From NCBI RefSeq assembly GCF_042675965.1, contig NZ_JBHTKJ010000074.1:1-64000 (forward strand): a stretch of 64,000 nucleotides of DNA, in the 5' to 3' direction. Shown here piece by piece: positions 1 to 7,852 of this stretch (within the stretch, counting starts at the first letter, position 1; the number at the start of each line of letters is the position of its first letter). Below the pieces are notes generated by a model. It saw only the letters and a list, made by a program, of their open reading frames with translations, was not told where the DNA came from and did no database searches. A program made the translations under genes and the position numbers. Source of the DNA: Virgibacillus_R byunsanensis. GTDB lineage: Bacteria > Bacillota > Bacilli > Bacillales > Amphibacillaceae.

Positions 1-92
1 ATTTTATGTACCTATTTGTATTTGGATGACTTGAATGTAAAGCTCTTATTTAGTTTTTAGGGTACAACCCTATACATAATTTAAATTTATGC

Positions 93-120
93 TTGATTTT
101 TTTTGAAAATCAATTATAAT
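93..120 (+). promoter_or_regulatory. Probable sigma-A promoter for the 5S rRNA-tRNA cluster
   Basis: TTGATT (93-98), a 16-bp spacer and a perfect TATAAT (115-120) lie about 44 bp before the 5S gene. No 23S rRNA 3' end is visible in the first 160 bases, so this promoter could drive 5S and the tRNAs independently. The preceding sequence is A/T rich and otherwise shows nothing. Confidence 0.5.
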
Positions 121-163
121 ATTGGTTGTCACAAAAAAATCTTGCTGTCACTTTTATATTATG

Positions 164-279
164 TCTGGTAGTTATAGCGGAGAGGACACACCTGTTCCCA
201 TACCGAACACAGAAGTTAAGCTTTCCAGCGCCGATGGTAGTTGGGGCATTGCCCCTGCAAGAGTAGGACGCCGCCAGGC
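164..279 (+). rRNA. rrf: 5S ribosomal RNA
   Basis: The 116-nt segment carries the Bacillus-type 5S hallmarks: the CACACCTGTTCCCATACCGA segment, the GAAGTTAAG core, the CGCCGATGGTAGT segment and the GAGAGTAGGACGCCGCCAGG-type 3' arm (here GCAAGAGTAGG). Its ends pair as TCTGG with CCAGG. The tRNA array begins about 95 bp downstream. Confidence 0.95.
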
Positions 280-374
280 AAATTTCATTCTATTAATAGC
301 TTGATCATAAGCACCTTTGTGTGCGGGTCATACGAGGAATGAAGCTCCTCCGAAGTAATATTCATTTGGATTAT

Positions 375-449
375 TCCACAGTAGCTCAGTGGTAGAGCTA
401 TCGGCTGTTAACCGATCGGTCGTAGGTTCGAATCCTACCTGTGGAGCCA
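375..449 (+). tRNA. tRNA-Asn (GTT)
   Basis: 75-nt cloverleaf with acceptor TCCACAG/CTGTGGA, anticodon loop CTGTTAA, T-loop GGTTCGAATCC and encoded CCA. First gene of a trnD-like array. Confidence 0.97.
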
Positions 450-450
450 T

Positions 451-542
451 GGAGAGCTGTCCGAGTGGCCGAAGGAGCACGATTGGAAATCGTGTAGGCC
501 GCTAACGCGGCCTCGAGGGTTCGAATCCCTCGCTCTCCGCCA
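451..542 (+). tRNA. tRNA-Ser (GGA)
   Basis: 92-nt class II tRNA with a long variable arm (GCCGCTAACGCGGC), anticodon GGA, acceptor GGAGAGC/GCTCTCC and encoded CCA. Confidence 0.97.
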
Positions 543-560
543 CTTTTGATATATTATATT

Positions 561-635
561 GGCCCGTTGGTCAAGTGGTTAAGACACCGCCCTTTCACGG
601 CGGTAACACGGGTTCGAATCCCGTACGGGTCACCA
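561..635 (+). tRNA. tRNA-Glu (TTC)
   Basis: 75-nt cloverleaf with acceptor GGCCCGT/ACGGGTC, anticodon TTC and encoded CCA. Confidence 0.97.
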
Positions 636-640
636 CTTAT

Positions 641-716
641 GGAGGATTAGCTCAGCTGGGAGAGCACTTGCCTTACAAGCAAGATGTCGCAGGTTCGAGC
701 CCTGCATCCTCCACCA
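641..716 (+). tRNA. tRNA-Val (TAC)
   Basis: 76-nt cloverleaf with acceptor GGAGGAT/ATCCTCC, anticodon TAC and encoded CCA. Confidence 0.97.
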
Positions 717-738
717 TTAATTTAATATTATTTCATAT

Positions 739-815
<77 letters not shown>

Positions 816-844
816 ATTTAATTCAATTAAATCTTCTTATAGTT

Positions 845-921
845 GGTCCGGTAGTTCAGTTGGTTAGAATGCCTGCCTGTCACGCAGGAGGTCGCGGGTT
901 CGAGTCCCGTCCGGACCGCCA
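845..921 (+). tRNA. tRNA-Asp (GTC)
   Basis: 77-nt cloverleaf with acceptor GGTCCGG/CCGGACC, anticodon GTC and encoded CCA. Confidence 0.97.
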
Positions 922-955
922 CTTTAAAAACAACATTTCATAAATATTTTAGTAT

Positions 956-1031
<76 letters not shown>

Positions 1032-1062
1032 TTTTTCAAAATCAAAGTAACTCCAATCATAT

Positions 1063-1146
1063 GGAGGGGTAGCGAAGTGGCTAAACGCGGCGGACTGTAA
1101 ATCCGCTCCTTCGGGTTCGGCAGTTCGAATCTGCCCCCCTCCACCA
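1063..1146 (+). tRNA. tRNA-Tyr (GTA)
   Basis: 84-nt class II tRNA with anticodon GTA, a variable arm around CTCCTTCGGGTTCGG, acceptor GGAGGGG/CCCCTCC and encoded CCA. Confidence 0.96.
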
Positions 1147-1165
1147 TATATTTTTTATTTTAAGT

Positions 1166-1239
1166 AGGGGTATAGTTTAATGGTAAAACGAAGGTCTCCA
1201 AAACCTTTGATGTGGGTTCGATTCCTACTACCCCTGCCA
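1166..1239 (+). tRNA. tRNA-Trp (CCA)
   Basis: 74-nt cloverleaf with acceptor AGGGGTA/TACCCCT, anticodon CCA (loop CTCCAAA) and an encoded 3' CCA. Confidence 0.96.
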
Positions 1240-1249
1240 TTTTCTATAT

Positions 1250-1326
1250 GGCGGTCGTGGCGAAGTGGTTAACGCACCGGATTGTGGCTCCGGCATACGT
1301 GGGTTCAATCCCCACCGGTCGCCCCA
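1250..1326 (+). tRNA. tRNA-His (GTG)
   Basis: 77-nt cloverleaf with anticodon GTG. The extra 5' G (1250) sits opposite discriminator C, the usual His identity element. CCA is encoded. Confidence 0.96.
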
Positions 1327-1342
1327 TAATGTTAATATGAAT

Positions 1343-1417
1343 TGGGCTATAGCCAAGCGGTAAGGCATCGGGTTTTGATCCCGTGTACCCCAGGTTCGAA
1401 TCCTGGTAGCCCAGCCA
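1343..1417 (+). tRNA. tRNA-Gln (TTG)
   Basis: 75-nt cloverleaf with acceptor TGGGCTA/TAGCCCA, anticodon TTG and encoded CCA. Confidence 0.97.
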
Positions 1418-1422
1418 TTATC

Positions 1423-1497
1423 GCGGAAGTAGTTCAGTGGTAGAACATCACCTTGCCAAGGTGGGGGTCGCGGGTTCGAATCCCGTCTTCCGCTCCA
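1423..1497 (+). tRNA. tRNA-Gly (GCC)
   Basis: 75-nt cloverleaf with acceptor GCGGAAG/CTTCCGC, anticodon GCC and encoded CCA. Confidence 0.97.
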
Positions 1498-1507
1498 AAA
1501 TTATTAT

Positions 1508-1581
<74 letters not shown>

Positions 1582-1584
1582 TAT

Positions 1585-1666
1585 GCCGGTGTGGCGGAAT
1601 TGGCAGACGCGCACGACTCAAAATCGTGTTCCTTCTGGAGTGCCGGTTCGACCCCGGCCACCGGTA
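1585..1666 (+). tRNA. tRNA-Leu (CAA)
   Basis: 82-nt class II tRNA with anticodon loop CTCAAAA (anticodon CAA) and a long variable arm. The acceptor GCCGGTG pairs with CACCGGT. It is the last gene of the array and the only one with no encoded CCA (TCT follows discriminator A1666). Its 3' half and the following 44 nt recur at 17348-17444, so this gene is the left border of a repeat-bounded block. Confidence 0.94.
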
Positions 1667-1710
1667 TCTACTTTATACACACAAACTACAAAATATTATT
1701 ATCGTAAGAG
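1613..1710 (+). repeat. Direct repeat, left copy (3' half of tRNA-Leu plus downstream flank)
   Basis: This segment runs from the tRNA-Leu anticodon stem through the tRNA end to CGTAAGAG. It matches 17348-17444 almost completely: one base is lost in the variable arm (CCTTCTGG versus CCCTTGG), one T-stem base differs, and the 44 nt after the tRNA are identical. It could be an att-like border of an integrated element or the edge of an old duplication. Confidence 0.85.
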
Positions 1711-1739
1711 AAAAGACAGGTTATTGCCTGTCTTTTTTT
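1711..1739 (+). terminator. Rho-independent terminator of the tRNA cluster
   Basis: AGACAGG and CCTGTCT form a stem around a short loop, followed by seven Ts. It lies 45 nt after tRNA-Leu and ends the array. In the second copy of this flank (17444/19279) an IS element occupies exactly this place. Confidence 0.9.
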
Positions 1740-1850
1740 GTTGTTCCATTTTAACTGATTGGCTTCTAATGACAACTTAATATGCCCATAAAAGCGGAAA
1801 CATCTTAACATCTACGTTAAACTTATAACAATATGCGGGGGTGAGCAAAC

Positions 1851-2412
1851 TTGCGGAAAATAATTGATTTTTTTGGCATAAGTTGGTTATGATTGAAGTA
1901 ATGTTTTATTACTCATTATGCTTTACAACTATATGTTTCCCTTTAATGTGGTGTCACTATGGAAAACCAATAACAGATTATTATTTTGTCAGTTTCCACA
2001 TTATTTATTGGTGGCTTGGTATTCAATATATTCTTATCAGAAGTACATCCTATAAAATCGGAGGATTTAGGAGAGGGTTTTCCAAAGAGTTTATCATCAC
2101 CGTATTTGTTGGCAAGTTAATTTTTTTCTTATTTCCAATTTTGTCTTTTTTGAAATAACTGACAATACTGTTCTAAGCATATATTTTCCTATGTTTTTAA
2201 TGATAGGGGGATATTTTTCATTTTGCATTCTTCGAAAATATATTTTAGAAAGAAATGATTATAAAGGTCGTGAAATTAATAGAGGCATTACTTTGCTAGG
2301 AAAGATATTGTTTTTAGTATCCCCGCTTTTTTGGTACTTGGATACTTTTTCCTGCCTTAATTATTCTGCCGGACTGCATACAGACTTTGAAAGGGTGAAA
2401 GTTTATGAATAA
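1851..2412 (+). pseudogene. Broken small integral membrane protein
   Basis: Three reading-frame pieces appear to form one gene. A TTG start at 1851 gives LRKIIDFFGISWL, the next frame (1883-2158) begins with MIEVMFYYSLCFTTICFP, and after another shift near 2150 a third frame (to 2412) gives IYFPMFLMIGGYFSFCILRK. All pieces are rich in hydrophobic helices, suggesting a protein of roughly 180-190 aa with about four membrane spans. I do not recognise the family. The first 250 bases recur, diverged, at 19318-19560, which supports a real ancestral gene. Confidence 0.5.
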
Positions 2413-2554
2413 AACGAAATCAAGAATAATGATAGGAGATAAACTTCAACATTTAATGAGAGTTAATGGTTTTGGTGTTGCTTCTCTAGTTAAAGGTTCT
2501 AATATTAATGAATCAACGCTTCAAGATCACTTGAAAAAATTAGATAATCATTAG
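2405..2554 (+). CDS. Hypothetical 49-aa protein
   Basis: An ATG at 2405 overlaps the end of the preceding membrane-protein frame (ATGAATAA) and opens a 49-codon frame starting MNKTKSRIMIGDKLQ and ending HLKKLDNH. The charged helical sequence could be a fragment of a small DNA-binding protein, but no motif is decisive. Because the upstream gene is broken, this may be a remnant. Confidence 0.3.
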   Translation: MNKTKSRIMIGDKLQHLMRVNGFGVASLVKGSNINESTLQDHLKKLDNH

Positions 2555-3208
2555 AGGCATATTGGCTGCCTCGATCTGAATGGTGAATCGAACCTTTTGT
2601 TGGTGGTTGTGTGACCATTGCTCGCTTTAAAGCTGTAATGGGGGACTGGCACCATATATTTTTCATGTCTAAAATGCAAGGCTGTGTTGTTTTTCCATAG
2701 AAAGCTAAAGCTTGCCAAGTAGACGTGTGAAATTAAAGTAAGTAGAAGGCACAAAACTTACAGTGATCTCATTAAAGAGCCGTCTTCATGTCCTCTTATT
2801 CTAGGCTTTGTCCTTTTTTTCTTTGGTATCTACGTGTTATTCATTAAGACATTGGTATATTTCTTAAATTCGCCTAAGGTTTTATTCAGCAGCTTTTCCG
2901 ATTTCCGGTAATAATTATATCGATTCGGCTTTATTTGATATACGCTTTTTTAATAAATAAACAGTTCAACAAGATACTCATTTTTAAAAAAAACTAACTA
3001 AAATGGAATTCTCTACTTTTCATCTTGTTAACTTGATGGCTTTGGGGACTGGACCTATTTTTAAACCTTTTAAAAATTTGGAAAATAAAATTGGTGGCTG
3101 TCCCAAAAGTATAGGGATATTTGACAGTTTTTTTAATATATAGCTGAAGAATGAGCAATTGGACTTCTTCCCAAGTGTCGAGTATGATTTTAGTACTCTC
3201 TTACAAAA
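2555..3208. other. Intergenic stretch with no recognisable gene
   Basis: About 650 bases with no plausible coding frame, tRNA or clear terminator on either strand. Only short chance frames are present. It lies between the decayed membrane-protein gene and the dehydrogenase at 3209, and is probably decayed sequence. Confidence 0.5.
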
Positions 3209-4114
3209 ATGAAAGGATTGATAAAAATAGTAAAAGAAAAAAACAAGATCATAGGCTTTATTGGCACAGGAGTTATGGGGAATGCGATGGCGAAAAACCT
3301 GCTGAAGATTGGTTACAGTGTAATTGTCTACACAAGGACTAAAGAAAAAGCTGAAAATTTACTCAATCTGGGAGCAATTTGGAAGAATTCAATCCAAGAG
3401 CTTGTTAGTACATCAGATGTAATCATTTCAATGGTTGGCTCACCGAAAGATGTAGAGGAGGTTTACTTCAGTGACTCTGGTATTTTGGAAAATGCAAAGC
3501 AGGGTACTTTATTGATAGATATGACGACATCAAAACCATCTTTGGCGAAACGTATATTTCAGGCAGCACATTCTAAAAAATTACTTACTCTTGATGCACC
3601 GGTTTCAGGAGGTGAAAATGGTGCGAAACAAGGTACGCTTTCAATTATGACAGGAGGAACTGAAGAAGCATACAAACAGTCATTGCCGATATTAGAGGCT
3701 ATGGGCAAAAATATAATTTATAAAGGCAAGGCTGGGTCGGGACAATTTACAAAAATGTGTAATCAAATGGCTATGGCAAATAACATGATGGGTGTATGTG
3801 AAGCAATTATTCTTGCTGAAAAATCCGGTATGGATCCAAAAAGTGTAATCGATACTATGTCTGTAGGAACATCTAATAGCTGGGTAATGGGAAATTTAGC
3901 ATATAAAATGATTGAGGGTGATTTTACACCAGGGTTTTATGTGAAACATCTAATTAAAGATCTGACAATTGCATTGGAATCCGCACAGGAGTTAAATGTA
4001 GCTGCCCCCGGACTTGAACTATGCTTAAGATTGTTTAAAGAATTGGAAGGTATGGGGGAAGGGGATAATGGGACACGTGCATTGATAAAGCTTTATAAGA
4101 TCAAATCAAAGTAG
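3209..4114 (+). CDS. 3-hydroxyisobutyrate dehydrogenase-family NAD(P)-binding oxidoreductase
   Basis: A 301-aa soluble dehydrogenase of the beta-hydroxyacid dehydrogenase family (3-hydroxyisobutyrate dehydrogenase / tartronate semialdehyde reductase type). The N-terminal Rossmann motif reads GFIGTGVMG (about residues 17-25). The substrate motif DAPVSGGENGA and the catalytic-lysine region GSGQFTKMCNQ follow, then an all-helical C-terminal domain with HLIKDLTIAL. The length is typical. The ATG at 3209 has no clear ribosome binding site, so the true start may differ slightly. It stands first in a catabolic region and may reduce or oxidise a C3-C4 hydroxy acid from amino acid breakdown; the substrate cannot be told from sequence. 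Confidence 0.85.
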   Translation: MKGLIKIVKEKNKIIGFIGTGVMGNAMAKNLLKIGYSVIVYTRTKEKAENLLNLGAIWKNSIQELVSTSDVIISMVGSPKDVEEVYFSDSGILENAKQGTLLIDMTTSKPSLAKRIFQAAHSKKLLTLDAPVSGGENGAKQGTLSIMTGGTEEAYKQSLPILEAMGKNIIYKGKAGSGQFTKMCNQMAMANNMMGVCEAIILAEKSGMDPKSVIDTMSVGTSNSWVMGNLAYKMIEGDFTPGFYVKHLIKDLTIALESAQELNVAAPGLELCLRLFKELEGMGEGDNGTRALIKLYKIKSK

Positions 4115-4181
4115 GTATAATCGTTTTATTAAAACTTAAAATTAACTGATAAATTAGAATATAAATTATTTTAAAAATAAC

Positions 4182-4210
4182 TTGACATCTTTAAAAGCAT
4201 GGCGTATTGT
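4182..4210 (+). promoter_or_regulatory. Sigma-A promoter of the first GntR gene
   Basis: A perfect TTGACA (4182-4187), a 17-bp spacer and TATTGT (4205-4210) precede the GntR gene at 4291. The start of transcription would fall at or just before the 13-bp repeats at 4216-4265, which suits repression by the encoded regulator. Confidence 0.65.
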
Positions 4211-4215
4211 AAATA

Positions 4216-4265
4216 TATACATTTATTGTATACATTTATTGCGTACATTTATTGTATACATTTTT
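4216..4265 (+). repeat. Four 13-bp tandem repeats, likely GntR operators
   Basis: The unit TATACATTTATTG occurs at 4216, 4229, 4242 (first two bases changed to CG) and 4255 (truncated). The junctions create TTGTATACAT half-palindromes like the TTGTATACAA core before the paralogous GntR gene at 9374. FCD-type GntR repressors bind palindromes of this size, so this is a strong autoregulation candidate. Confidence 0.6.
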
Positions 4266-4290
4266 AACAAAATATAAGCGAGGTATTACA

Positions 4291-4992
4291 ATGACAAATC
4301 AGACCAACCGAGCAGGATTAAGAGGGCTTACTGCAAAAGACTATGCCTATAATGAAATAAAACAAGGAATCATTGAAGGGAAATTACCGCCAAACCTTCC
4401 TGTAAGAGAAGAAGAGATATCTTCAAAATTAAAAATTAGTCGTACACCACTACGGGGGGCGTTTGAAAGGCTTGAATTCGAGAAAATGGTAGTTCGCCAA
4501 TCCAATGGCAGACTTAAAATAGCACCAATTTCTGTCCAAGAGGTAAAAGAAATATTCAAAGTCAGATCTAAACTTGAAGAAATTGCTGTCTTTGAAGCAA
4601 CTGAAAGAGCATCGGATGAGGATATTAAAAACTTGTACGAAATAGCAGAGTCAATTAGAAAAACAACCCAAAAAGGCAATATCGAAGAAATTCTGCATCA
4701 TGGAGGTGAATTCCACTTGTACCTTTATCAATTAAGCGGTAACAGAGTTGTAAGCAATTTCCTATCACAGCTGAATGACCATATCCATAGATACCGTCGT
4801 TTGGTCCCGAAACAAAGTTTGAATCGGATTATGGAAGAAGGTGAAGAGCATTTGGAAATAGTCGATTGTATAGCGAAGAGAGATGCAAAAGGTGCAGAAC
4901 TTGCAATGAAGAAACACATTGAAAATAGTTTGAAATCAGCCGTTACAGCTATAGGTATCTATGAAAAAAATAAAGCAGATTCCATATGGTGA
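4291..4992 (+). CDS. GntR family transcriptional regulator, FCD (FadR-like) subfamily
   Basis: 233-aa DNA-binding regulator. An N-terminal winged helix (about residues 15-80: LTAKDYAYNEIKQGIIEGKL ... SRTPLRGAFERLE) is followed by an all-helical FCD effector domain with the metal or ligand histidine region HHGGEFHLYLYQLSGN. ATG 4291 is preferred over an upstream in-frame codon because GCGAGGT lies 8 nt before it. It probably binds the repeats at 4216-4265 and controls itself and the lyase at 5078, 85 bp downstream. It is paralogous to the regulator at 9374, sharing SRTPLR, VVR.SNGR.K.API and QLNDHI.RYRRL. Confidence 0.92.
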   Translation: MTNQTNRAGLRGLTAKDYAYNEIKQGIIEGKLPPNLPVREEEISSKLKISRTPLRGAFERLEFEKMVVRQSNGRLKIAPISVQEVKEIFKVRSKLEEIAVFEATERASDEDIKNLYEIAESIRKTTQKGNIEEILHHGGEFHLYLYQLSGNRVVSNFLSQLNDHIHRYRRLVPKQSLNRIMEEGEEHLEIVDCIAKRDAKGAELAMKKHIENSLKSAVTAIGIYEKNKADSIW

Positions 4993-5077
4993 TACAGAAA
5001 TTATAGTTCACATTCACTAATCACGAATGATTTTATATAAAACAGCAAAACATTTCTTGGGAGGGGTTTAATTAATT

Positions 5078-6277
5078 ATGGTTACAAATTGGAATTTTAA
5101 TACACAGGCAGTTCATAATGAGCAAAATCCAGATGAAAAGTCAGGTGCTGTTTCACAGCCAATCATACCAGCAGTTGCATATTCCTTTGATAATGCAGAA
5201 GCGGCGGTTGCCGTTGTATCCGGAGAAAAGGAAGGAAGATATTATGGAAGATATGGCAATCCCACTACAAGGACACTTGAGAAAAAGGTAGCAAGTCTTG
5301 AAAATGCTGAAGACGCTTTAGGCGTCAGCAGTGGAATGGCAGCTATCAGCATAGCATTGATGGCGAACCTTGCTTCAGGAGATCATGTTGTAGTTACAAA
5401 GGATGTATACGGAGGAACACATAAGTTTTTATCAACTATAGCCACAAGATATGGAATTGAATATGATTACGTGGATTGTACTGATGCTGCTTGTATTGAA
5501 AGCGCTATTAACAGGAAAACCCGTGCAGTGTATATTGAAACACCCTCAAATCCAAGTCTTACATTGATTGATATCAAGGCAGTTGCTAGTATTACAAAAC
5601 GCTATGATCTTAAACTGATTGTAGATAATACATTTATGACACCATATTTACAGAAACCGCTTGGGTTAGGTGCAGACATTGTGATTCATAGTGCTACGAA
5701 ATATTTAAATGGACATGGCGATGTTATTGCAGGGGTTATTTGTGGGAAGAAAACAGACATAGATTATATGCGCAAAGATGTGATGGGTGACCTCGGACAA
5801 AATCTTAATGCTTGGGAGTCATTTTTGATCTTAAGAGGGATAAAGACATTGGGGGTACGAATGGAACAACATTGCAGCAATGCTCAGAAGGTCGCAAGAT
5901 TTTTAGAGAAAAATCCATTTGTTGACAAAGTATTTTATCCAGGTTTGGAATCACATCCTCAGCATGAGCTGGCAGTTCGGCAGATGAAGGAAAATGGAGG
6001 AATTGTCGCATTTGAAGTTAAAGGAGGGGTCCAGGTAGGAAAAGATTTTATCAGTGCACTGAATATGGCTATGATCTCATTTAGCCTAGGCGATCCAGAG
6101 ACGTTGGTGCAGCATCCGGCATCGATGACTCACTCATCGATACCGGAAGAAGAACTTGCGAATTTCGGAATAGCAAAAGGTTTGATCAGACTATCTGTTG
6201 GGCTAGAAGATGCAGATGATATTATCGTGGACCTTGAGCAGGCATTAAAGTCAAGTGCCGTTCCTGTTAAAAATTAA
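5078..6277 (+). CDS. PLP-dependent trans-sulfuration / methionine gamma-lyase family enzyme
   Basis: 399-aa Cys/Met-metabolism PLP enzyme (cystathionine gamma-lyase, methionine gamma-lyase or O-acetylhomoserine lyase type). Visible motifs are YGRYGNPT (residues 56-63), SSGMAAI (84-90), DVYGGTHKF with the stacking tyrosine (109-117), VDNTF (182-186) and the PLP lysine in HSATKYLNGHGD (Lys208). The YGCT cysteine typical of Pseudomonas methionine gamma-lyase is YGGT here, so methionine is not certain. A GGGAGGGG ribosome site precedes ATG 5078. Its place after a GntR regulator suggests catabolism rather than biosynthesis. A decayed C-terminal copy lies at 11208-11472. Confidence 0.88.
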   Translation: MVTNWNFNTQAVHNEQNPDEKSGAVSQPIIPAVAYSFDNAEAAVAVVSGEKEGRYYGRYGNPTTRTLEKKVASLENAEDALGVSSGMAAISIALMANLASGDHVVVTKDVYGGTHKFLSTIATRYGIEYDYVDCTDAACIESAINRKTRAVYIETPSNPSLTLIDIKAVASITKRYDLKLIVDNTFMTPYLQKPLGLGADIVIHSATKYLNGHGDVIAGVICGKKTDIDYMRKDVMGDLGQNLNAWESFLILRGIKTLGVRMEQHCSNAQKVARFLEKNPFVDKVFYPGLESHPQHELAVRQMKENGGIVAFEVKGGVQVGKDFISALNMAMISFSLGDPETLVQHPASMTHSSIPEEELANFGIAKGLIRLSVGLEDADDIIVDLEQALKSSAVPVKN

Positions 6278-6364
6278 AATATATAATTTAATTTTTTTAC
6301 CGAAATTAAACTGAATATTTTAATCAGTGTGATGATTTTAATTTATCTGAATTATGAGGGGGCG

Positions 6365-6530
6365 ATGCTGTCACTTCAAGCATTCGGATATACTGAGGTT
6401 GTAAAAGGGATCGATATAAATGTTAATAAAGGCGATTTCGTAACATTCATTGGACAGGAAAAAAACGTTACAAAGGCCCAATAATTATCTGGAAAAACCT
6501 CAGGAAGGTGAAGTGTTATATCAGACGTTT
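6365..6530 (+). pseudogene. Fragment of an amino acid ABC transporter ATPase
   Basis: The frame from ATG 6365 reads MLSLQAFGYTEVVKGIDINV followed by KGDFVTFIGQ, parallel to the N-terminus of the intact ATPase at 11641 (MLNIHNLRLSFGDNEVLKGV..., KGDVVTFIGP). It runs into a stop before a usable P-loop, and only a few further coding-like bases follow. The 6280-6800 interval is otherwise non-coding. This is a remnant of a second transporter operon. Confidence 0.75.
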
Positions 6531-6808
6531 GTTTAAATTATAAATCGGTACACAAAAAGGATAGCCTTATATGGTAATTATTAAAACGCCTTCATAAGCA
6601 TTTTAAATCACAGTGGCCAATAATTTTGTGTAAGCCAAAATAAATAATGGAAGCAATGACCTTTAGGTATCTGGAAGCACTTGTTGCTGCCTTATCTATT
6701 GGCTACTAAATGTAACCTTGACAGCGCTTATTAACAAATATGAACTTCGTTTAAGAAGGGCACACTGATGTCTTGTAACTTCTAACTAAAAAAAGGGAGA
6801 TATGTGTG

Positions 6809-7840
6809 ATGAATAAGTATGAACGTATTAAAGCAGCGTTGAACTTTGAGGAAGTTGACCGGGTACCAATCAGTTTGTGGATGCATCTATCCGAGAATGA
6901 TATCAATCCAAAAAGCCTTGCGGAATCCCAAATAGAACAAACCAGAAAATATGATTTTGATTTTATTAAATTAATGCCTTTTGGTTTATACTGTGTAGAA
7001 GATTGGGGGGCACAAGTACAGTACTATAGCAAATCCAATCAACCACCAATCGTGAAGAAGCCAGGTATTGAATCAATAGAAGACTGGGGAAAACTGAAGG
7101 TTCTACCAGCGATCTATGGTACCTATGGAAAGCAGCTTCAACTGGCTGAACATGTAAGCAGGAAAGTTGGGGGGGAGACACCATTTGTTCAGACCATATT
7201 CAGTCCATTAACAGTTGCCCGAAAGTTAGCTGGGGACCGCCTGCTTTTGGATATGAAGGAAAATCCAGCAATTGTTAAGCAGGCACTTGAAGTGATCACT
7301 GAAACGACGATTAACTTTGTGAAAGCCAATGTTAATGCAGGTGTTGATGGATTCTTTTTTGCAACTCAATGCGCCTCAGAAGAACTGTTAACGGAAGAGG
7401 AATATAAAATATTTGGAGTGCCTTACGACTTAAAGGTTATCGAAAGCTACAATAAGGAAACATTTTTTAATATAGCACATATTCACGGGGATAAAATTAT
7501 GTTTGACTTAGTAGCAAATTATCCGGTTAATTGCCTGAATTGGCATGATCGTTGGATTTCTCCTTCCTTGGCTGAGGCACGTAAACGAACAGACAAATGT
7601 CTGCTTGGAGGAGTAAGAGAAGCCCCATACTTTGATGGGAACAATAAAAAAATCAGAGATAGTCTGTTAATTGATGGCACTGTAGTAGAAATCGGTAATC
7701 ATGTGAAAGAATCTATTGATTCTGTAGATGGGAAAGGATTAATATTAGGTCCGGGCTGTGTTATTGATCAGCAGACACCAGAAAGAAGCCTGTATGCTGC
7801 CAGAAGATCAGTTTATACCGGCGCCCACACTTTGGTATAA
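6809..7840 (+). CDS. Uroporphyrinogen decarboxylase (URO-D) family protein, methyltransferase-like
   Basis: 343-aa single-domain URO-D superfamily protein starting with the usual ...YERIKAALNFEEVDRVPISLW. These proteins are TIM barrels that include corrinoid methyltransferases such as MtaA/CmuA as well as true HemE. The HemE pattern is absent. A metal-site-like pattern is visible: His224-Ile-His226 (AHIHGD) and Cys317 (LGPGCVID), where MtaA-type enzymes have His-x-Cys and a distant Cys. GGGAGA lies 6-10 nt before GTG 6806/ATG 6809. It sits with amino acid transport and catabolic genes, so methyl transfer or removal on an imported compound is possible. The substrate is unknown. Confidence 0.85.
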   Translation: MNKYERIKAALNFEEVDRVPISLWMHLSENDINPKSLAESQIEQTRKYDFDFIKLMPFGLYCVEDWGAQVQYYSKSNQPPIVKKPGIESIEDWGKLKVLPAIYGTYGKQLQLAEHVSRKVGGETPFVQTIFSPLTVARKLAGDRLLLDMKENPAIVKQALEVITETTINFVKANVNAGVDGFFFATQCASEELLTEEEYKIFGVPYDLKVIESYNKETFFNIAHIHGDKIMFDLVANYPVNCLNWHDRWISPSLAEARKRTDKCLLGGVREAPYFDGNNKKIRDSLLIDGTVVEIGNHVKESIDSVDGKGLILGPGCVIDQQTPERSLYAARRSVYTGAHTLV

Positions 7841-7852
7841 ATTAGGTGCCGC

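Noticed and set aside
4216..4265. Short tandem repeats as a CRISPR array
   Set aside because: Units are 13 bp with no spacers and there are no cas genes; operator repeats explain them better.
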